A stretch of 64,000 nt of DNA from Reticulascus tulasneorum (taxonomy: Eukaryota; Ascomycota; Sordariomycetes; Glomerellales; Reticulascaceae): contig LSAX01000003.1 in assembly GCA_001557505.1 (NCBI GenBank), forward strand, positions 1,984,001-2,048,000, in the 5' to 3' direction. This document shows positions 33,766-46,980 of this stretch, piece after piece; positions within the stretch are counted from its first letter, which is position 1, and each line of letters starts with the position of its first letter. A program made the translations under genes and the position numbers. The notes under the pieces are model-generated. The model did not search any database. It saw only the letters and a list, made by a program, of their open reading frames with translations, and was not told the DNA's origin.

Positions 33766-35947
33766 ATTGAGTCTGATCAAATGCTTCTTTGTTCTTTGGG
33801 TAACTTGTCGGGTGCACACTCTATTCTAACTTCAACAGGTAACGAGAACGTAGGCGATGTCCTTCTTTTAAAACTTGGGAAGAGTTTGGCTTTAATATCA
33901 AAAGGTTTGGCTGTGGCTCGACAGGTTGGCGATGACTAACACGCGAGCTCAAGTGAGGCCTTTCGTCAACCGGGGTTTACGGGGATTCCCCGACTCCGCG
34001 AAGGAACCAGATTCGTTTACACACCTTAGGTACCAGGAGGTCGGTAACGCGTAATCGAATTCATTGGTCAAAGAACGGCTCCGAACAATTGCCTAGTCAC
34101 TCTACCTAATTCCAGCCGCAAACCGGACTTTTCCTTGGCGCTCTCCGTTCCGAGTTGGTGGTGTGTGTTGGGCAGACGCTCAAAAAAAAAAAGGCCTGTG
34201 AGCAAATGATCTGTTTGTAGTCCGTAGACAAAAGCTAGGCTTCATGTCGGGAAGTCTCTATGGCGTGGCTTTTCAATGGACGGCGCGGCGATTGACTGAT
34301 TTGGGGGGCTTACGAATCTGAATAAAGCCGTACTGCTGGATAAACAAAGAATCACCAGACACCAGCAGCATCATTCTACCAACACGAGGATGCTCGGGAC
34401 AACGGCATCTAGACAGCTAATTATGGGATTCGGAAGGGACTTCATGTGCAGCGACGTCAGCATCATGTCCCAATGAGAGGCAAATGCAGACGGGCTCGTA
34501 TCCTCAAGTCTCAATAGTCTTTTTTTTGTTGAGCTTAGATCAGCAGCCTCCTCGTCCCAAATCACGTTCAAAATTTGTCAAGAGACGACAGCCCAGATAT
34601 GAAGTATGCTAACGATCTACGCAGCTAGAATGGCTAATGCTAGAACCAGACATCGCGTGCTGCCTACTACCTAACTTAATCAGCGATAGGATTACTGTAT
34701 TCGCCAGATCTCGGACCCTGGCAACTTCTATTATTTCGTATACCCGGCCTTCGTGACTTCGCCTGGAACTATATTTGTCTTTCACAGAGCCGAAAGCGAT
34801 GTTGACTAAGATATTGCATCCTGAGTCTGGGAAGCTTTGTTTTATTTCTTTTATTTCTCCCAGCGTACAGCTATCGCTGTTGAGGAGTAATTACCTAGTG
34901 TTTCTTTTACCTTTATCCCCTCCATTATTTCCGCTACTTGCAGAAGGTGATTCGAGCTATTTTTGAGGAAGGTGAACAAATGAGCAGTTAGGCTTATCAC
35001 ATTGTGGTGCAATGTATGTACAGCATTAGCGCTACACACCAAAATACAGTATCCATCGAAATCCTTCATATGCGATGCTTAGCCATGGATCTCAGGACTG
35101 AATCTGGTCAGGCCGGCCGATGACCATGAACATTACGTCCCAGGGTTACTATATGCGGAATGGCTATGACGCTGCAAGAGGAGTGGTTGCTTGAAACATC
35201 TGAGACTGTTTCATCGATCCCATCACCACCAGATCACCAAAAGGTGAGAATACATACATCCTAGCGATTACTGCGTACCAAAGGAGAGGCGTCTATAGGG
35301 TACAGGATTTATGAATTCTGGTCAGGACGATGGGGGGTGGCGTGTGCTGTGCCTTAAGGCAAGGCAAGCTGCAGGGGGTCAAGCCACAGGTCAACTAGCA
35401 CTGTTCGGTCTGTTTCCTGCCTGTAATTAGTGGGCTCTTTAGGGGAGAGCCACCCCCCTCCCCAGAAGGAAGGCCACAAGGAAGGCCCAGAAACTCCGCT
35501 TTCCGAACGCGGGTTCTCTCAGAGGACCAGGGTCAGGCCACCCATCCATGCACATGTGGATGGGGAATGCCGCCGCCTGACGAACTGGGTGACCACTTAT
35601 CGCCAGCCAGCCCGTGTGTGTCGCTCCATTTGTACCTACTATCTTTTTCATGCCTTGTCCTTCGCCTTGCAACCCACCACCATTCCTCACTAATCAATCC
35701 TTCACAAGAAGACGGCCGCTCGACATCCTTACCACCGCTGTCTTTCATTTCCATGATGGAATGAGCGACTCCCCGTTTCGAACAGGCCCTTCAGACCATC
35801 GTTAAAAAGCTTATTTTCCTTTTTGGGTAGCCGCCGCAGGAGCCGTGTTGGGGGACGAGACGAGACGCCGAGCAAGAGGAGGAATTTGACAGGATCCAAA
35901 CCGATCGCAGAACAGACAGGCAGGCGTACAGGCAGAGACTCTGGATC
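33766..35947. other. Long intergenic region, 2.2 kb
   Basis: No recognisable gene. The left part is the promoter of the monooxygenase gene and includes an A-run near 34181-34192. The middle (about 34300-35100) is AT-richer than its surroundings, with only short frames. The right part (about 35600-35947) is C/T-rich and probably belongs to the promoter and leader of BUD6. Confidence 0.5.
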
Positions 35948-38900
35948 ATGATGCAAGCACCGGGCCCTTCGCAGCGCATGCAGCGACGCTCTCCCGGCGC
36001 CGAGCCTGGTCTTCCTCCAAATGTTCCTGTACGGGCCATATCGCCTGGTGTCGGACTCCACCCTCGGTCGTCGACGGCTTCAAGTAGATCCCTTCAGTCG
36101 TCCAGTGGTGCAAGACGGACAAATGTGAGTTTGACTGCAATCTGACGCACTCAGCCCCTCAGGTCCAAAGACCTCACCTTGTGCCGCCATGTTCTCAGCC
36201 TCAGAACCGCGCTTCGCTTCGCTTCATCCTTTCCTCGCTTCTGAACACTAGTTGACTCTCTCGCGTCTTCCCAGACCTCTAATAGTTCCGCCATGCCCCT
36301 GTCGCAAATCGAAAAAAGCGTGACGCATCTCCTTGTTGCCACGAAGCAGCTCCTCGAAACCCTGACACAATGGTCTCGCGGTTCCGCCACCGACGGCCAG
36401 GTGTCCGACGTGTACGTGAGGCTAGGCTACGAGTTTAATATGGCCTGCCGAGCATTCGCCGCTATCAACGTCGATACTTCTGACTTGGGAAACGTCCCGG
36501 AGTCGCTGAGGAACATACTGGAGGCGACGTTGAGCCAGGAGGCAAGCACCGAGAGCTTAGAGAAATACCTGCCGAGGATACGAGACATCATCATCAACTT
36601 GCTGCATGGCCTCAAGAGGAAGCAGCAGAAGTTGAGGCAGAAGCAGGCAAGAGACAAGGAGAACGGAGTGGCAACGATACCTGAAAGGGCGACGAGCACG
36701 AGTACAATTGGCAGTGGGACTACCGGTCTGTCGAATCTGCTAGATGAGGGGATCGAGAATGGCTACCGGCCTGATTTGGATAGGTCGGCCTCGCAACCCG
36801 CAAATGTGAACACCTCCCCAAGCCGCCGCTTTCTACCGCAAAGAGACCAATCACGAGGCTCCGTCAACTCTGAGCAGTCATCCCTATCGAGTACGACGAT
36901 GCAGAATATACCCATCCTGCCTCCATACCCTGGCGATGAAGCATCGATGCCTGCCGGTCCTATGGGCGACATGAACATCGATTCCTTTCCGCCCCCACCC
37001 CCGCCGCCGAAAGAACCGACAAGCGCACTCGCTGCGCTGCAAAAAGGCGGCGACTTGGAGAGAAGGGCATCCCGGAGATATTCGCAGTACCAGATTTCAA
37101 AGCATTTGGGAGGACCCGTGAACGGAGTACCTTTGCTCCCCTCGCAAAACACTCCGCTCCCGAATCGTGGCAGAGGGGAAGTACGGGAATCCCTGCGCGC
37201 CGTGCAAGTCAGGGAAACACTCCGACACAACCGCAATGCCTCGAACCAGTCGAAGACGGGTGGTTTCGATTCCTCGCCCGTTAGGGTACCGAGTCGAGTG
37301 TCCGAGGAGCCGGAGTCCGTACCAGCAGAACTTCCAGCGAGGTCCGACAGCCCGACAATTCAGACGCCAGAAGACAAGTATCCGAAACTTAGCGCCACGC
37401 TGAATGGTCCACTGATGGATGATCTTCCGATAATGAGTCCAGAGTCGCCCGAGCGACAGGAGCCGCCCGTTGTTGAACCCAGAAAGGAGCCACCGGCGAT
37501 GCGCGTGCAGACTCCCGAGTCCAGGAGAGATCAGAGCTTTCTACAAGAGCAGTCCCCGCCTCAGCCGAAAGAGCTCACGCTCTTTCTTCAGTATAAATCG
37601 AAAGTCAAGAAATTTGTGCTTCCTGAGGGACTTAGTGAGCTCTCCATTGGACGGCTGCAGCTCGCGTTTATTGAGAAGTTTTCGTGGAATACTCATTCGA
37701 ATGGCGTGGATCTCCCAGAGATTTACATTCAGGACCCCGTTTCTGGTGTTCGGCATGAACTGGAAGACCTTTCCGATATCAAGGACAGGACAGTGCTTGT
37801 ACTGAACATCGAGGCACTCGATGAAGTCAAGCGTCACATTGACGAAGGCTTGGGCTCCATTAGGAGCATCGTCCAGGATGTCAAGCAGAACATGGACGAT
37901 CAAGGTGCGGCTCTACAAAGGGTCTCGGAGCGCCAGCAAGAGACTGCTAGAGAAATGGCTAGGCTCGCTTCCTCCCCGCCGGTTATTTCTCAGCCAAGCG
38001 AAAGTCCAAAATCCGGAGCCTTTGCACCTGGTCGCAAGCTTACGACAGGTCACTTGGCCGAGTTACAAAATCTTCGTCGGGATATTGCTGTTATTCGCCA
38101 AACTTACTCCAACTTCCAGTCAGACATCCAAAACTCAATGTCGGCCATCAGGGCCAAGGCAAGCAATGTGAAGGCCGTGACACTGAAAGCATCCACCCCT
38201 GACATCGACGGCGATGTGGGCTATGCTTATGTGAACAAGGGTCGCAAGCAACTGAACACTGATTCCGATCGCCTGGTCACGAAGGTGGATGACTTGCAGG
38301 ACACGGTGGAGGACCTCCGCAAGGATGTCGTTCATCGCGGAGTGCGACCACGACCAAGACAGCTGGAGACCGTGGCATTAGACATCACGACGCTCACCAA
38401 GGAGTTGAAGAAGATGGAAGACTACATGAAGAGCGAGAAACCTCTATGGACTAAGATCTGGGAGAAGGAGCTTGAGGATGTGTGTCAGGGCCGCGACGAG
38501 CTGCGCCTTATGGAGGACCTCATGGTCGATCTGCAGGACGATCTCGAGAAAGCCACAGAGACCTTTGCACTCGTCGAGCAAGCGACGAAAGAACAAATGA
38601 AAGACATCGGCACGACCGTCAGTGCCGGAACGGCAAGGACCTTCGCTAAAGGTCTAAATAGTCTCGGGGCTGGTGCCGACCCAGTTGTAGCCAAGGACGG
38701 CGTCCTTGGTGAAGTGAGGGCTTTGCAACCGAACCACGAGAACCGGCTCGAGGCCATTGAACGAGCGGAGAAACTGAGACAGAAGGATTTGGAGAGCCGA
38801 CGAGACAACGAGTTGCAGAAAGAGTTATCCAATTTCGTTGAGGAAGGAAAACTGAAGAAGTCGGGTGGGTTTGAAGAGGTTGAGAGGGCGAGGAAGGCGA

Positions 38901-39028
38901 AAGACGACAGGATCAGACGGGAAGTCTGGGAAAGGCAGAATGGCATTGTGTCCGTCGAGCCAGAGGGAGAGGACGGACAAGATGGCGTGCCGGACCAGCC
39001 GCCTAACGTCGAGATCAACGGAGTCTAA
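35948..39028 (+). CDS. Bud6/Aip3 actin-interacting polarity protein
   Basis: Two exons: 35948-36124 and 36275-39028, giving 976 aa. The 150-nt intron is phase 0 and contains a stop in frame. The first 60 residues are Pro/Ser/Arg-rich. A conserved helical segment starts near residue 70 (QIEKSVTHLLVATKQLLETL), followed by a disordered, Ser/Pro-rich middle with polyproline. The Aip3 domain begins near residue 490 (KELTLFLQYKSKVKKF) and continues as coiled coil to near residue 920. Bud6 binds actin monomers and the formin tail and promotes cable nucleation at polarity sites; in moulds it acts at hyphal tips and septa. The start is the first of two adjacent ATGs. It is convergent with the HET-domain gene. 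Confidence 0.95.
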
Positions 39029-39513
39029 AGGTCACGATCGCATGAATATACCCCAGGATGAGAGGCCACAGAGGGATCTTGTTTATCTGTCGACCCCCTC
39101 CCCCTTTTCTCTTTCTCGCTTCATATATGATATTACTTTCTCGAGATTGTATTCCTCACTTGATTAACATAGCCTTATTAACTTTACGTATCATCTTAGC
39201 TTCATAGCGAAGGCGAATGATGGAGTCGGGAGTTGCCTTTTCTTGCTTGTACATTGCGTTGCAGGTATTCATAGCATGCATTGGGCAATCCAATTTGTAT
39301 TTGAATGGAGTATTGAAACAGCACCCGTCTTGAACCGAAATGTGATTGCAGATGTCGCATGGGATTAACCTGACCCGGGACGTAAGACTTTGGGAGAACT
39401 TGGCAGTCGGCCTTTTCCATGGCCTGTTGATGGACACGATGATAACCCAACTTCGTCCCTCCATTCTCTCTGGGTTTATCACTAGCATCCCCGAGTGCCT
39501 TCTGTCCTCTTCA
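39029..39513. other. Convergent 3' regions of BUD6 and the HET gene
   Basis: Holds both 3' untranslated regions. On the minus strand an open frame of about 110 codons starts at ATG 39488 and runs to 39156. It contains Cys-rich pairs (CDIC, CC) and a Lys-rich end, and I do not recognise it; see the findings. Confidence 0.4.
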
Positions 39514-41737
39514 TCAGACAATTGTCACCGTCTCCTCTGCACTGTCCATTGACCAAGATGCCAACGCCCCCGTGCCAAAATTCTGAAATATGAGCACCAT
39601 TATCCCCAGCCGTTCATAACAGTCTTCATACACAGGGGACTTCCCCAGGATCAGGAATATCCTCCTACACGGCTGCAAATCGGCCTCAAAGAAGGATTCC
39701 CAGCCAAGCATGCACTTTACACTGCAGAACACAGTCTCGTCGGTCCAAGCGCCGCCAAACGGCGTCCGGGCCGCAGTCATTTCCTCGGCGGAGGATGATC
39801 CGGCAAGCATTTCCTCGATCGGCGTGTCGAGGAACATGATCTGGTCGCTGATGGGGTTCTCGCCCGGGTCTTCCCCAAACAGTCGGATGGTCTTGGACCC
39901 GGACGCGCTCTGTTCTACGCAGAGGATTGCGGGCAGGACCGGAGCCGTGACACGCAACCAGCCTCCGGTCACTTCGCCGAACGGGTTGGCGGCGGCCGCT
40001 TCCGTCTGGACTTCTTCGATCCGGAACCGATTACTTTGAAGAACCAGAGCTTCTCTCGCAGAGGATGATTCATAGTCGAAATCAATATGAGTGACCTGGC
40101 CCTCGACCGACGCCCAGCTCCAAGATGGAGCGCGGTACTCTCGCGTTGTCCGACACACGGCCTCGGCGCCGTTCCCTTTATATTTCGAAACGTCGTTATT
40201 GTACGGATACCACCAGACTCCTCTATCGAAGTCCTTACGCCAGAGACCGGCAAGATACTCGTTGCCCAGGACGATACTTTGAAACTTTTGCGCCAGGGCC
40301 GAAACTGCAGGGAGGCGGTCCGGCTCGCGTGTGAGGTCCCGTCGCGTGAAGGGCTCGACGATCTGGTTGTACCACAAGTTGTGGAAGCTTTGCAAGTCCT
40401 TATGCTGCAGAGACTGGATCATATCTACAAATGCCCTCTCTTCTCGCTCGTAATAGTTCCTATTAGATCTCTCGACATTGACGGACCGGTAGAAGGGATC
40501 CGGGTGGATGCCCGTGCCGCATTCGCAGTGGGCACCGCTCCTGCATTCGAACGTAACGGCCGAAGAGTAGGAGAGTATTCGCTGGGGCAGGAGCCGCTCC
40601 TGGAATGTCCAGGCGCGGGAGGATATGGGGTCCTTGAATTTCGTGGAGCGGACATCGTGCAGTTTGCGGGCGAGGACACCCGATTCCTCGCCGAAGGGAT
40701 ACATGTCTATGACATGTGATTCGTGGAACATTCTACCAATGGATGGGCGAAGGAAGCCGTCTTCGTCACTCTCTGCGCTGGCCGCAGCGACGGTCACGAG
40801 TGCTCGTTGGTAGATGGAGCCCATCTTAGCAGACTCGGTAGCCCAATCCACGCTTTATGAGAGACATGACCGTCAGCAAAATGCGAGCTGGAAAGCGGAA
40901 GGCACAAGACACCCACGTATCATCCTGTACGATGCAGAGGGAGTCAATCCATATATACTCGACTCCCAGCTGACGGGTAACAGTGATGGCATCCTGGAAA
41001 GTCGGCGGCAGATCATGCCATTCAATACTGAGATACCGGACCTCTACTGATGCGCGGGTCGTGGTGAACTTTTCGCCTTGGCCCCAGCAATGACTCAATG
41101 CGACATAGCGAAGGTCGTCGGCAGGGCTATCGATGAGCTGGATTTCGGGCGACTGGACGGAGCCAACGTAAATGAGTCGCTTTGGCGTATCTCCCGGAAC
41201 CTGCGCGCATCGAGGATGATTCGCTTCGCAGTCAGCGATCCATTCTCGGATCCGAACGAATAAGGGCTGTGATGCGAGATCCGTTTCCAACGTGTACGCT
41301 GTTCCCAAACCGTCTAGAAGAGACGTCGTATCTGTGCACGCGGATCAACTCCACGCCTGGTATCAGCCAGGGTGTAACTCACTCGGGGCTTTGTAGACTT
41401 CGATAACGGTTCGGCCATCGACGGCATCATCCCACTCCACGTAAAACGGTGCTCCGGGCAGAGCATGCAGCGAAATCAATGAATAGCCGTCTAGTCGCAT
41501 ACTTGCCCCGACCGCCATGAGAGAGTTGTAGATAGCGTAGCAGTACTTGCACTGCTCCCTATCGGCCGACTCTGCCACGGCGTAAAAGTCCACCCTCATC
41601 GGCGATTGGACGCTTGTGCCGCGATCTCTTTCCAGCGACCAATTGCTGCATTTCGAGCAGACAGTTGATGAGCTCGTAGCTGCAGGATCTGGTCTTAGAT
41701 AGACAGGGCCTGCGCCCTTCCATGTCCGGGCAGCCAT
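39514..41737 (-). CDS. HET-domain (heterokaryon incompatibility) protein
   Basis: Three exons: 41737-41383, 41313-40917 and 40852-39514, giving 696 aa. The HET domain spans about residues 195-350 with its three conserved blocks: YVALSHCWG, then [14 protein letters not shown], then the [22 protein letters not shown] block restored by intron 2. HET-domain proteins mediate allorecognition and regulated cell death in filamentous ascomycetes; many paralogues exist and most are uncharacterised. The N-terminus has a CxxC pair (CSKC) and CKYC about 45 residues later, which could bind metal. No STAND or NACHT domain is visible in the gene or next to it. The start is the first in-frame ATG; upstream frame sequence is open back to a GTG at 41815. 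Confidence 0.92.
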
Positions 41738-42323
41738 GCTCTCTTGGTTGCTGTGCTCACTGTTGTGGTCTGGGGACAATCTGCCGATGGCCAAATCGAG
41801 GTTTATGAGATGCACCCGACTGAGACAGTTCTGCCTGAAAAAAAGCCAAGTACCTATCCGCTTATACGGAGTCCTGTGAAAGAGAATCTACCCAGCATTT
41901 TACGAGAATAACCCCTCAGCGACAGTCGCTCGTGAATCCAGGCCAATTTCCGTAAGATGTGTCTATTTACTACTTAAATCAATCTCGGTAGCGGGAGTGT
42001 CGTCTTCCTGGTGGCCGTGATTGGGTCTCGGGCTTTAACCTGCAGGATGACGCTTGCCAGGCTTAGAGAAGGGTCCCCTGCCATCAATTTCTTGTGATAC
42101 ATAGCCTGGAGACGAAGTTTCGACAGTAACAAGAAATCAAGAGTTGACAGAATAATTAAGCTTTGCAGTTGTGGAAAAGCACAAAGGGTACGAATAGATG
42201 ACGGTGCTTATCATGAGAGCATTGTCGAAAGTATTCGAGCTCATGAACGCTTCGAACCATTTGCTAAATATAGTAGCTAGAAACTCCAACTCAGTCTACT
42301 TATGTGAGAGTTACGGCAGCAGT
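41738..42323. other. Intergenic, 0.6 kb
   Basis: Between the HET gene start and the end of the beta-lactamase-like gene. No gene was recognised; it should contain the HET promoter. Confidence 0.5.
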
Positions 42324-43561
42324 TCATGGCCTGGAGGCATCAATGTTCTTTACCCTAGCATACATCTCATCCTCGAAGGCCTGGATGAATGGCTTAGTCC
42401 CCAGCTCCGCCGGCGGCAGCATCTGCGTCCCGAAGACGCCGCAAACACCGGTCTCCCGATCGATGAACCAGAAGAGATTGGTGCTCCCACTCCACAGTAG
42501 CGTACCCCGTTTGCGATACTCATGGCTGTCGCCATCGACCAGGATCCCTCCGTAGCCCCAATCGTACTCTCGTGTGATCGGCCAGTTGCCAACCGCCCAC
42601 TCTGGATGGTCCATAATGTTCAGCAACGCCTCTTTACTCGCCGGGCTCAGGTGCGGTTGGAACATTAGCGCCGTAGTCTCCTTCTTGAGGAGCTTCTCAT
42701 CATCGACGAGGAGAGAATGGAGCACTTCAATGTAATCCTTCAAGGAGGCGTAGATGCCCTGTCCGCCGAAGGGCTCCGCCATGCCGTCGAAGGGATGGCG
42801 GTGCGTATAGGGGGCAACTTTCCCAGTTGTACGGTCACGCGTGCTCAGCTGCCATAGGCGGGCTGCGACGCCGGGACTCTTTTCAGAGAAGGTGATGTCC
42901 TCGATGCCAAGGGGAGCCCACATGTGTTCCTTCATGTATTCCTCCAAATCCTGGCCGCTAATCTTCTCAACGACTTTGCCCGCCCAGTCCAGTGCGGTGC
43001 TGTACATGAAACTCTCATCCGGCTCATATATCAATGGTGCGCCGAATGATGTTTCGACCGTTGTCAACAGCGATGGCTTCTTGTGATACGCCGCCCAACG
43101 CTTTAGCTCCGGTGCCAGAAAGTCGTATGCAGTCCCGGCGCTGTGAGTCAGTAAATGGCGGAGCTTGATGGTTTTTTCTCGCTTCTTGGTAATCGGAGTG
43201 CCGTCCTCCGCGAAGCCTGTCAAGATCTCTTGCTCGGCCAGGACGGGCACGTACGGCGCAACATCATCTTCCAAGCCGATCAGCCCGCGCTCAACGAGCT
43301 GGAGCACGGCGATGGTTGTGAGGATCTTGGTCCCTGACGCCATCAGCAGGATCGAGTCCGGCTGCAGCTCTTCGTCTTCATCTGGCTTGGACGACCTTTT
43401 CCCAACGATCTTGGCATAGTCCAGCTTGCCTACGGTCTGGTCAGTCGAGCCAACAAATAAGTGATCAAACAATTACCAGATTTATCCTTCGCATATAAAA
43501 TCACGCCCGGGAGGACCCCGTCCCGAACGGCTGCCTCGACTCGCTCGTCAAATGAAGCCAT
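42324..43561 (-). CDS. Beta-lactamase/transesterase family protein (LovD-like)
   Basis: Two exons: 43561-43477 and 43429-42324, giving 396 aa. The serine-hydrolase motif SxxK is SGTK at residues 60-63, in the expected position. The second motif is Tyr-Ser-Thr in FMYSTALDWAGKVVE. The layout and length match fungal beta-lactamase-fold transesterases such as LovD and related esterases (PF00144). No secretion signal is seen at the N-terminus (MASFDERVEAAV), which fits a cytosolic enzyme. The likely reaction is acyl transfer or ester hydrolysis on a small molecule; it is not expected to be an antibiotic-resistance enzyme. No polyketide synthase is nearby, so a link to a secondary metabolite is not supported here. 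The intron is 47 nt. Confidence 0.9.
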
Positions 43562-44315
43562 GATAGAGGGGTGATGAGAGTGGGGAGGGGGTTGACAAAT
43601 ACATATTTCCCCTCACTGCGGATCTCTTTATATGTCGTCACGCAGGCTGTGTTGTTCGTTACGTGCCTTTCACAGGCTATTTGCTTTCGAGACTCTTATC
43701 CCAACCCGGCCTAGCAACAAGCGTATCTCGTATAAAGCTAGGATGCGGCTCGGCGGTTCTTGACATTACTAAGATCGGAAATACGCAGCGTCACTTATCT
43801 CTCCACTTCATACCTCCATCGGCCTTGCACACTCGAAATACAATCTGAAAAGGAGGATGAGTAAGAGCTTGATGGAATCGCGGTCTCCCCATTATATTTT
43901 GTGTTACTCCGTCGGTCTCTCCACATCTCTGGCAGTTGGTGAGAACTACATTGGAAGCTCGGCGTAGAGCTCGATTGGTAAGCGCCAGCCAGGTTCGACC
44001 ACTTCGGAAACATTATGTGGACACCCCAAAGATACCTGGTGAATGCTAGGATTTGGTCCGGCCAATATGATAACCATCTACGCGGGAGTAAAGTAGCTGG
44101 ACATTCAACTCATTTGCATTGTTTAACTCAAAAAAGACTGTCTCCAGGCAGCCTCATAAACCTACAAAAGAGCTATATTTACATTTCGTCCCTTGACTTT
44201 GTCCCGGGGGCCGAATGAAACGCATGAAGCCGTGAAGAAGAAAATCGTGTCGTTGTACAAAACAGGAATATCAAGCGTTATCCTTTGCCCATGCAATAAA
44301 ATCAAAGAGGTCGTC
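43562..44315. other. Intergenic, 0.75 kb
   Basis: Promoter side of the transesterase gene and 3' side of the large SANT protein. No gene was recognised. Confidence 0.5.
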
Positions 44316-46939
44316 CTATCGACCATAGCGATCAGGCTGTCTATCGTAGCCTTCATGTGGCCGTAATTGTCGCTGCAGCATGGCCTGCTGCTGAATTTCT
44401 CTTGGATCCCTTGGGTCTCTAGGGTCACGCAGGTCTCGGCCAACATCTCGCATTTGCACATCCCTCGGGTCTGGGGGTGGATATCCCGGTCCAGGGGGTG
44501 GTCCGCGAGCATCATAAGCCCCCACTGGGGTATAGCTGCGTCCTGGGCCTGGATCTCGGGGATCTCTGGGATCTCTTGGCCCCGGCGTCGAAGCATAGCG
44601 TGGATAGGGCTGTTGTGCTGGCGGCGGCACCGGCTCTGGCGCCCGAGAGACTGGTGGTGGATACCGGCCTGACATGGAGTGCTGGTGCTGATGCGCGCTA
44701 GGCTGTCCATAGACCGGTGCGCCCCGGTCATCGCGCATCGACATATGGTGCTGCTGTGGCGGTGGTGGAGCCGCCGACCACGATGGTTGAGGAGGTACCG
44801 AACCACCGGCCTGCGGAGGCTTCTGCGTAACCGCGTGCTGCGCGGCCCATGATGGCTGCGGAGGCTGGCTTTGCTGGCTTTGCTTCGGAGGGGGGGCATG
44901 TGGCCCAGGTGCCCATGCGGCTTGTTGTTGCGGTGGCGGTTGAGATTGGCTCATGCCATGAGCTGGTGGCCAGGCAGTCTCTCGGTTTGGAGGCGGTGGC
45001 TCACGACCCCTCGGTGCAGACTGATGAACAGCATACTGTGGTGGCGGGGAAGCCGCATGGGAACTCGGACCACCGTATGCAGGATAGCCTTGCGATTGGT
45101 AAGGATCTCGTGAAACTTGCGGGGGAGCATAGTGATGAGAGCCTTGGGGTGAGTTGGTTGCAGGGGGTTGATGCTGCTGATACTGCTGCTGCCGGTAATA
45201 GTCTCGTTCTACAGCAGAAGCCGCCTCCAGTGGTGACACCATAGACGACCTTGGCGGGTTCATGTGTGATGATTGAGGCGATGCATTATAGGTTGGTTTC
45301 AAGGATGGCATCGCTGACTGCGCAGGAGGAGGATTCCGAGCATATGGGTATCCTTGAGGTTCTGGCTCTCGTCGCAGTTGAGTAGGGGCAGGCGGCGGCG
45401 GCGGTGGGGGGCCTCTGGACATGCCCTGCGGGGGCGGTGTTGGCGATGGCTTTATTGCATTGTTAGCAACCTCGTTAACGCGCTTCGGTGCTAGAGGAGC
45501 CGGCGGGTCGTCATTGAGCAAGGCCATAAGACTGGACGTCTTTCGCTCTTGTGCAGGACGGGATGGGGGTGGGATAGAAGCTGGCGGCGGAGCCTGGTGT
45601 GGCGGAGTGCCATATGGTTCTTGGATGGGACCAGCTATCTGCCTGTGCTGCATGGCAGCAATGGGCCGCTGAGCTGGCGGTGTTGAGGTTCGCGGGTGAG
45701 CCGCTTCCCCCAAAAGGCTGCGGGCAGGCTGCTGTTGCATTGCTGTTGGGTAAGCTTGAGGTACAGGGGGCGCGGAGGTACGTGGCGGCTCGGGTGGCTG
45801 CCGGGCAGTGAGAGGCGGTTCCGAGCGGGGAGGAGCGGACCGAACTGGTTGGTGGAGACTGAACGGCTCATACCGATGAGGTGGTGTGACCTCTGCTTCT
45901 TGCTTAAGGCGTGTGCGTTCAGGCTGCGGAGGATGCTCCTTAGTTTGCTGCTGTTCCATATGTTGCCTGTCCGACTGGGCTTTCTGCCTCTCTAATTGTG
46001 TTTCGGGCTGGGTGGGTTGGATGGGTTGAGCGGCAGCGAGTGGCCGTTGCTGAGCGGGCTCCGAAACAGGAGGTGCAGGAGCAGGCTTCTGGGAGATACG
46101 AACTGGCGGCTGCGGCTGCACAGGCTGCACAGGTTCTCTTTCTCGTTCTGGATAGAACCCTTGCAGTGGTGCTCTCAATGGGCGAGTGTTTGGTGACATT
46201 GACTGAGATACTGCCTGGGGAACAGTATGCTGCTGGATCTGGAGAGGCGGTTGTTGCACAGGTTGCGCAAGAGGCTGCTGAGCGGGCGGTGCTTGAGCAA
46301 TGGGTACCGAGAAACGACCATATGGTTGGTTGAGTGGTTGCTGAGATGCACTCTCTAGCTTTGGCTGAGCACCATCGTTGAGTGGATCCAGTGCCGCTGA
46401 TGCCAATGGTCTGTGCAGAGCCGCCGGTGCGTCGTACTTCTTTCTGCCTCCCACCGTCGGAGGTGGTGGATCAGGCCGCTTCTCCCCTCTGGAACGTTTC
46501 CCATCTGCTTCTCCCGCAAACTGTTCCCACTCCGCCTTTCCTTGGTCTCTCTGTCGGACGTAATAGTTTTTGACCTGGACCTGTGAGCATAGTTTCGCGG
46601 ATGCACAAAGATAAAGGACTTACCATAACAGCTGTCTTAGAACCCATATGGGTGGCAATCGCGGTCCAATCCGTACCAAATGCCTTCAGAAGGCCAGGGA
46701 AGTCATTAGCTTCCGAGACGCTCCAATAACTCGATGCCTGAGTTGGAGCACGACGTTCTGTGGGTGGTTGTGAGAGATCAAAAGTGGTTACTACTGGTTG
46801 AGGCGGCGGAGGCGGCTCTGGTCTTAGTGATGGCGGCGCCATCACCTCTGAAATAGTAGATGGCGGGATTGGAACCGGTCGTTCCGGTGCAACCAGGGGT
46901 TGTGGCGGCGGTGGCGGTGGGGGTTGCGGCTGTGGGGGT

Positions 46940-46980
<41 letters not shown>

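Noticed and set aside
42324..43561. Antibiotic-resistance beta-lactamase
   Set aside because: Motif spacing and length fit fungal transesterases/esterases, and no secretion signal is present.
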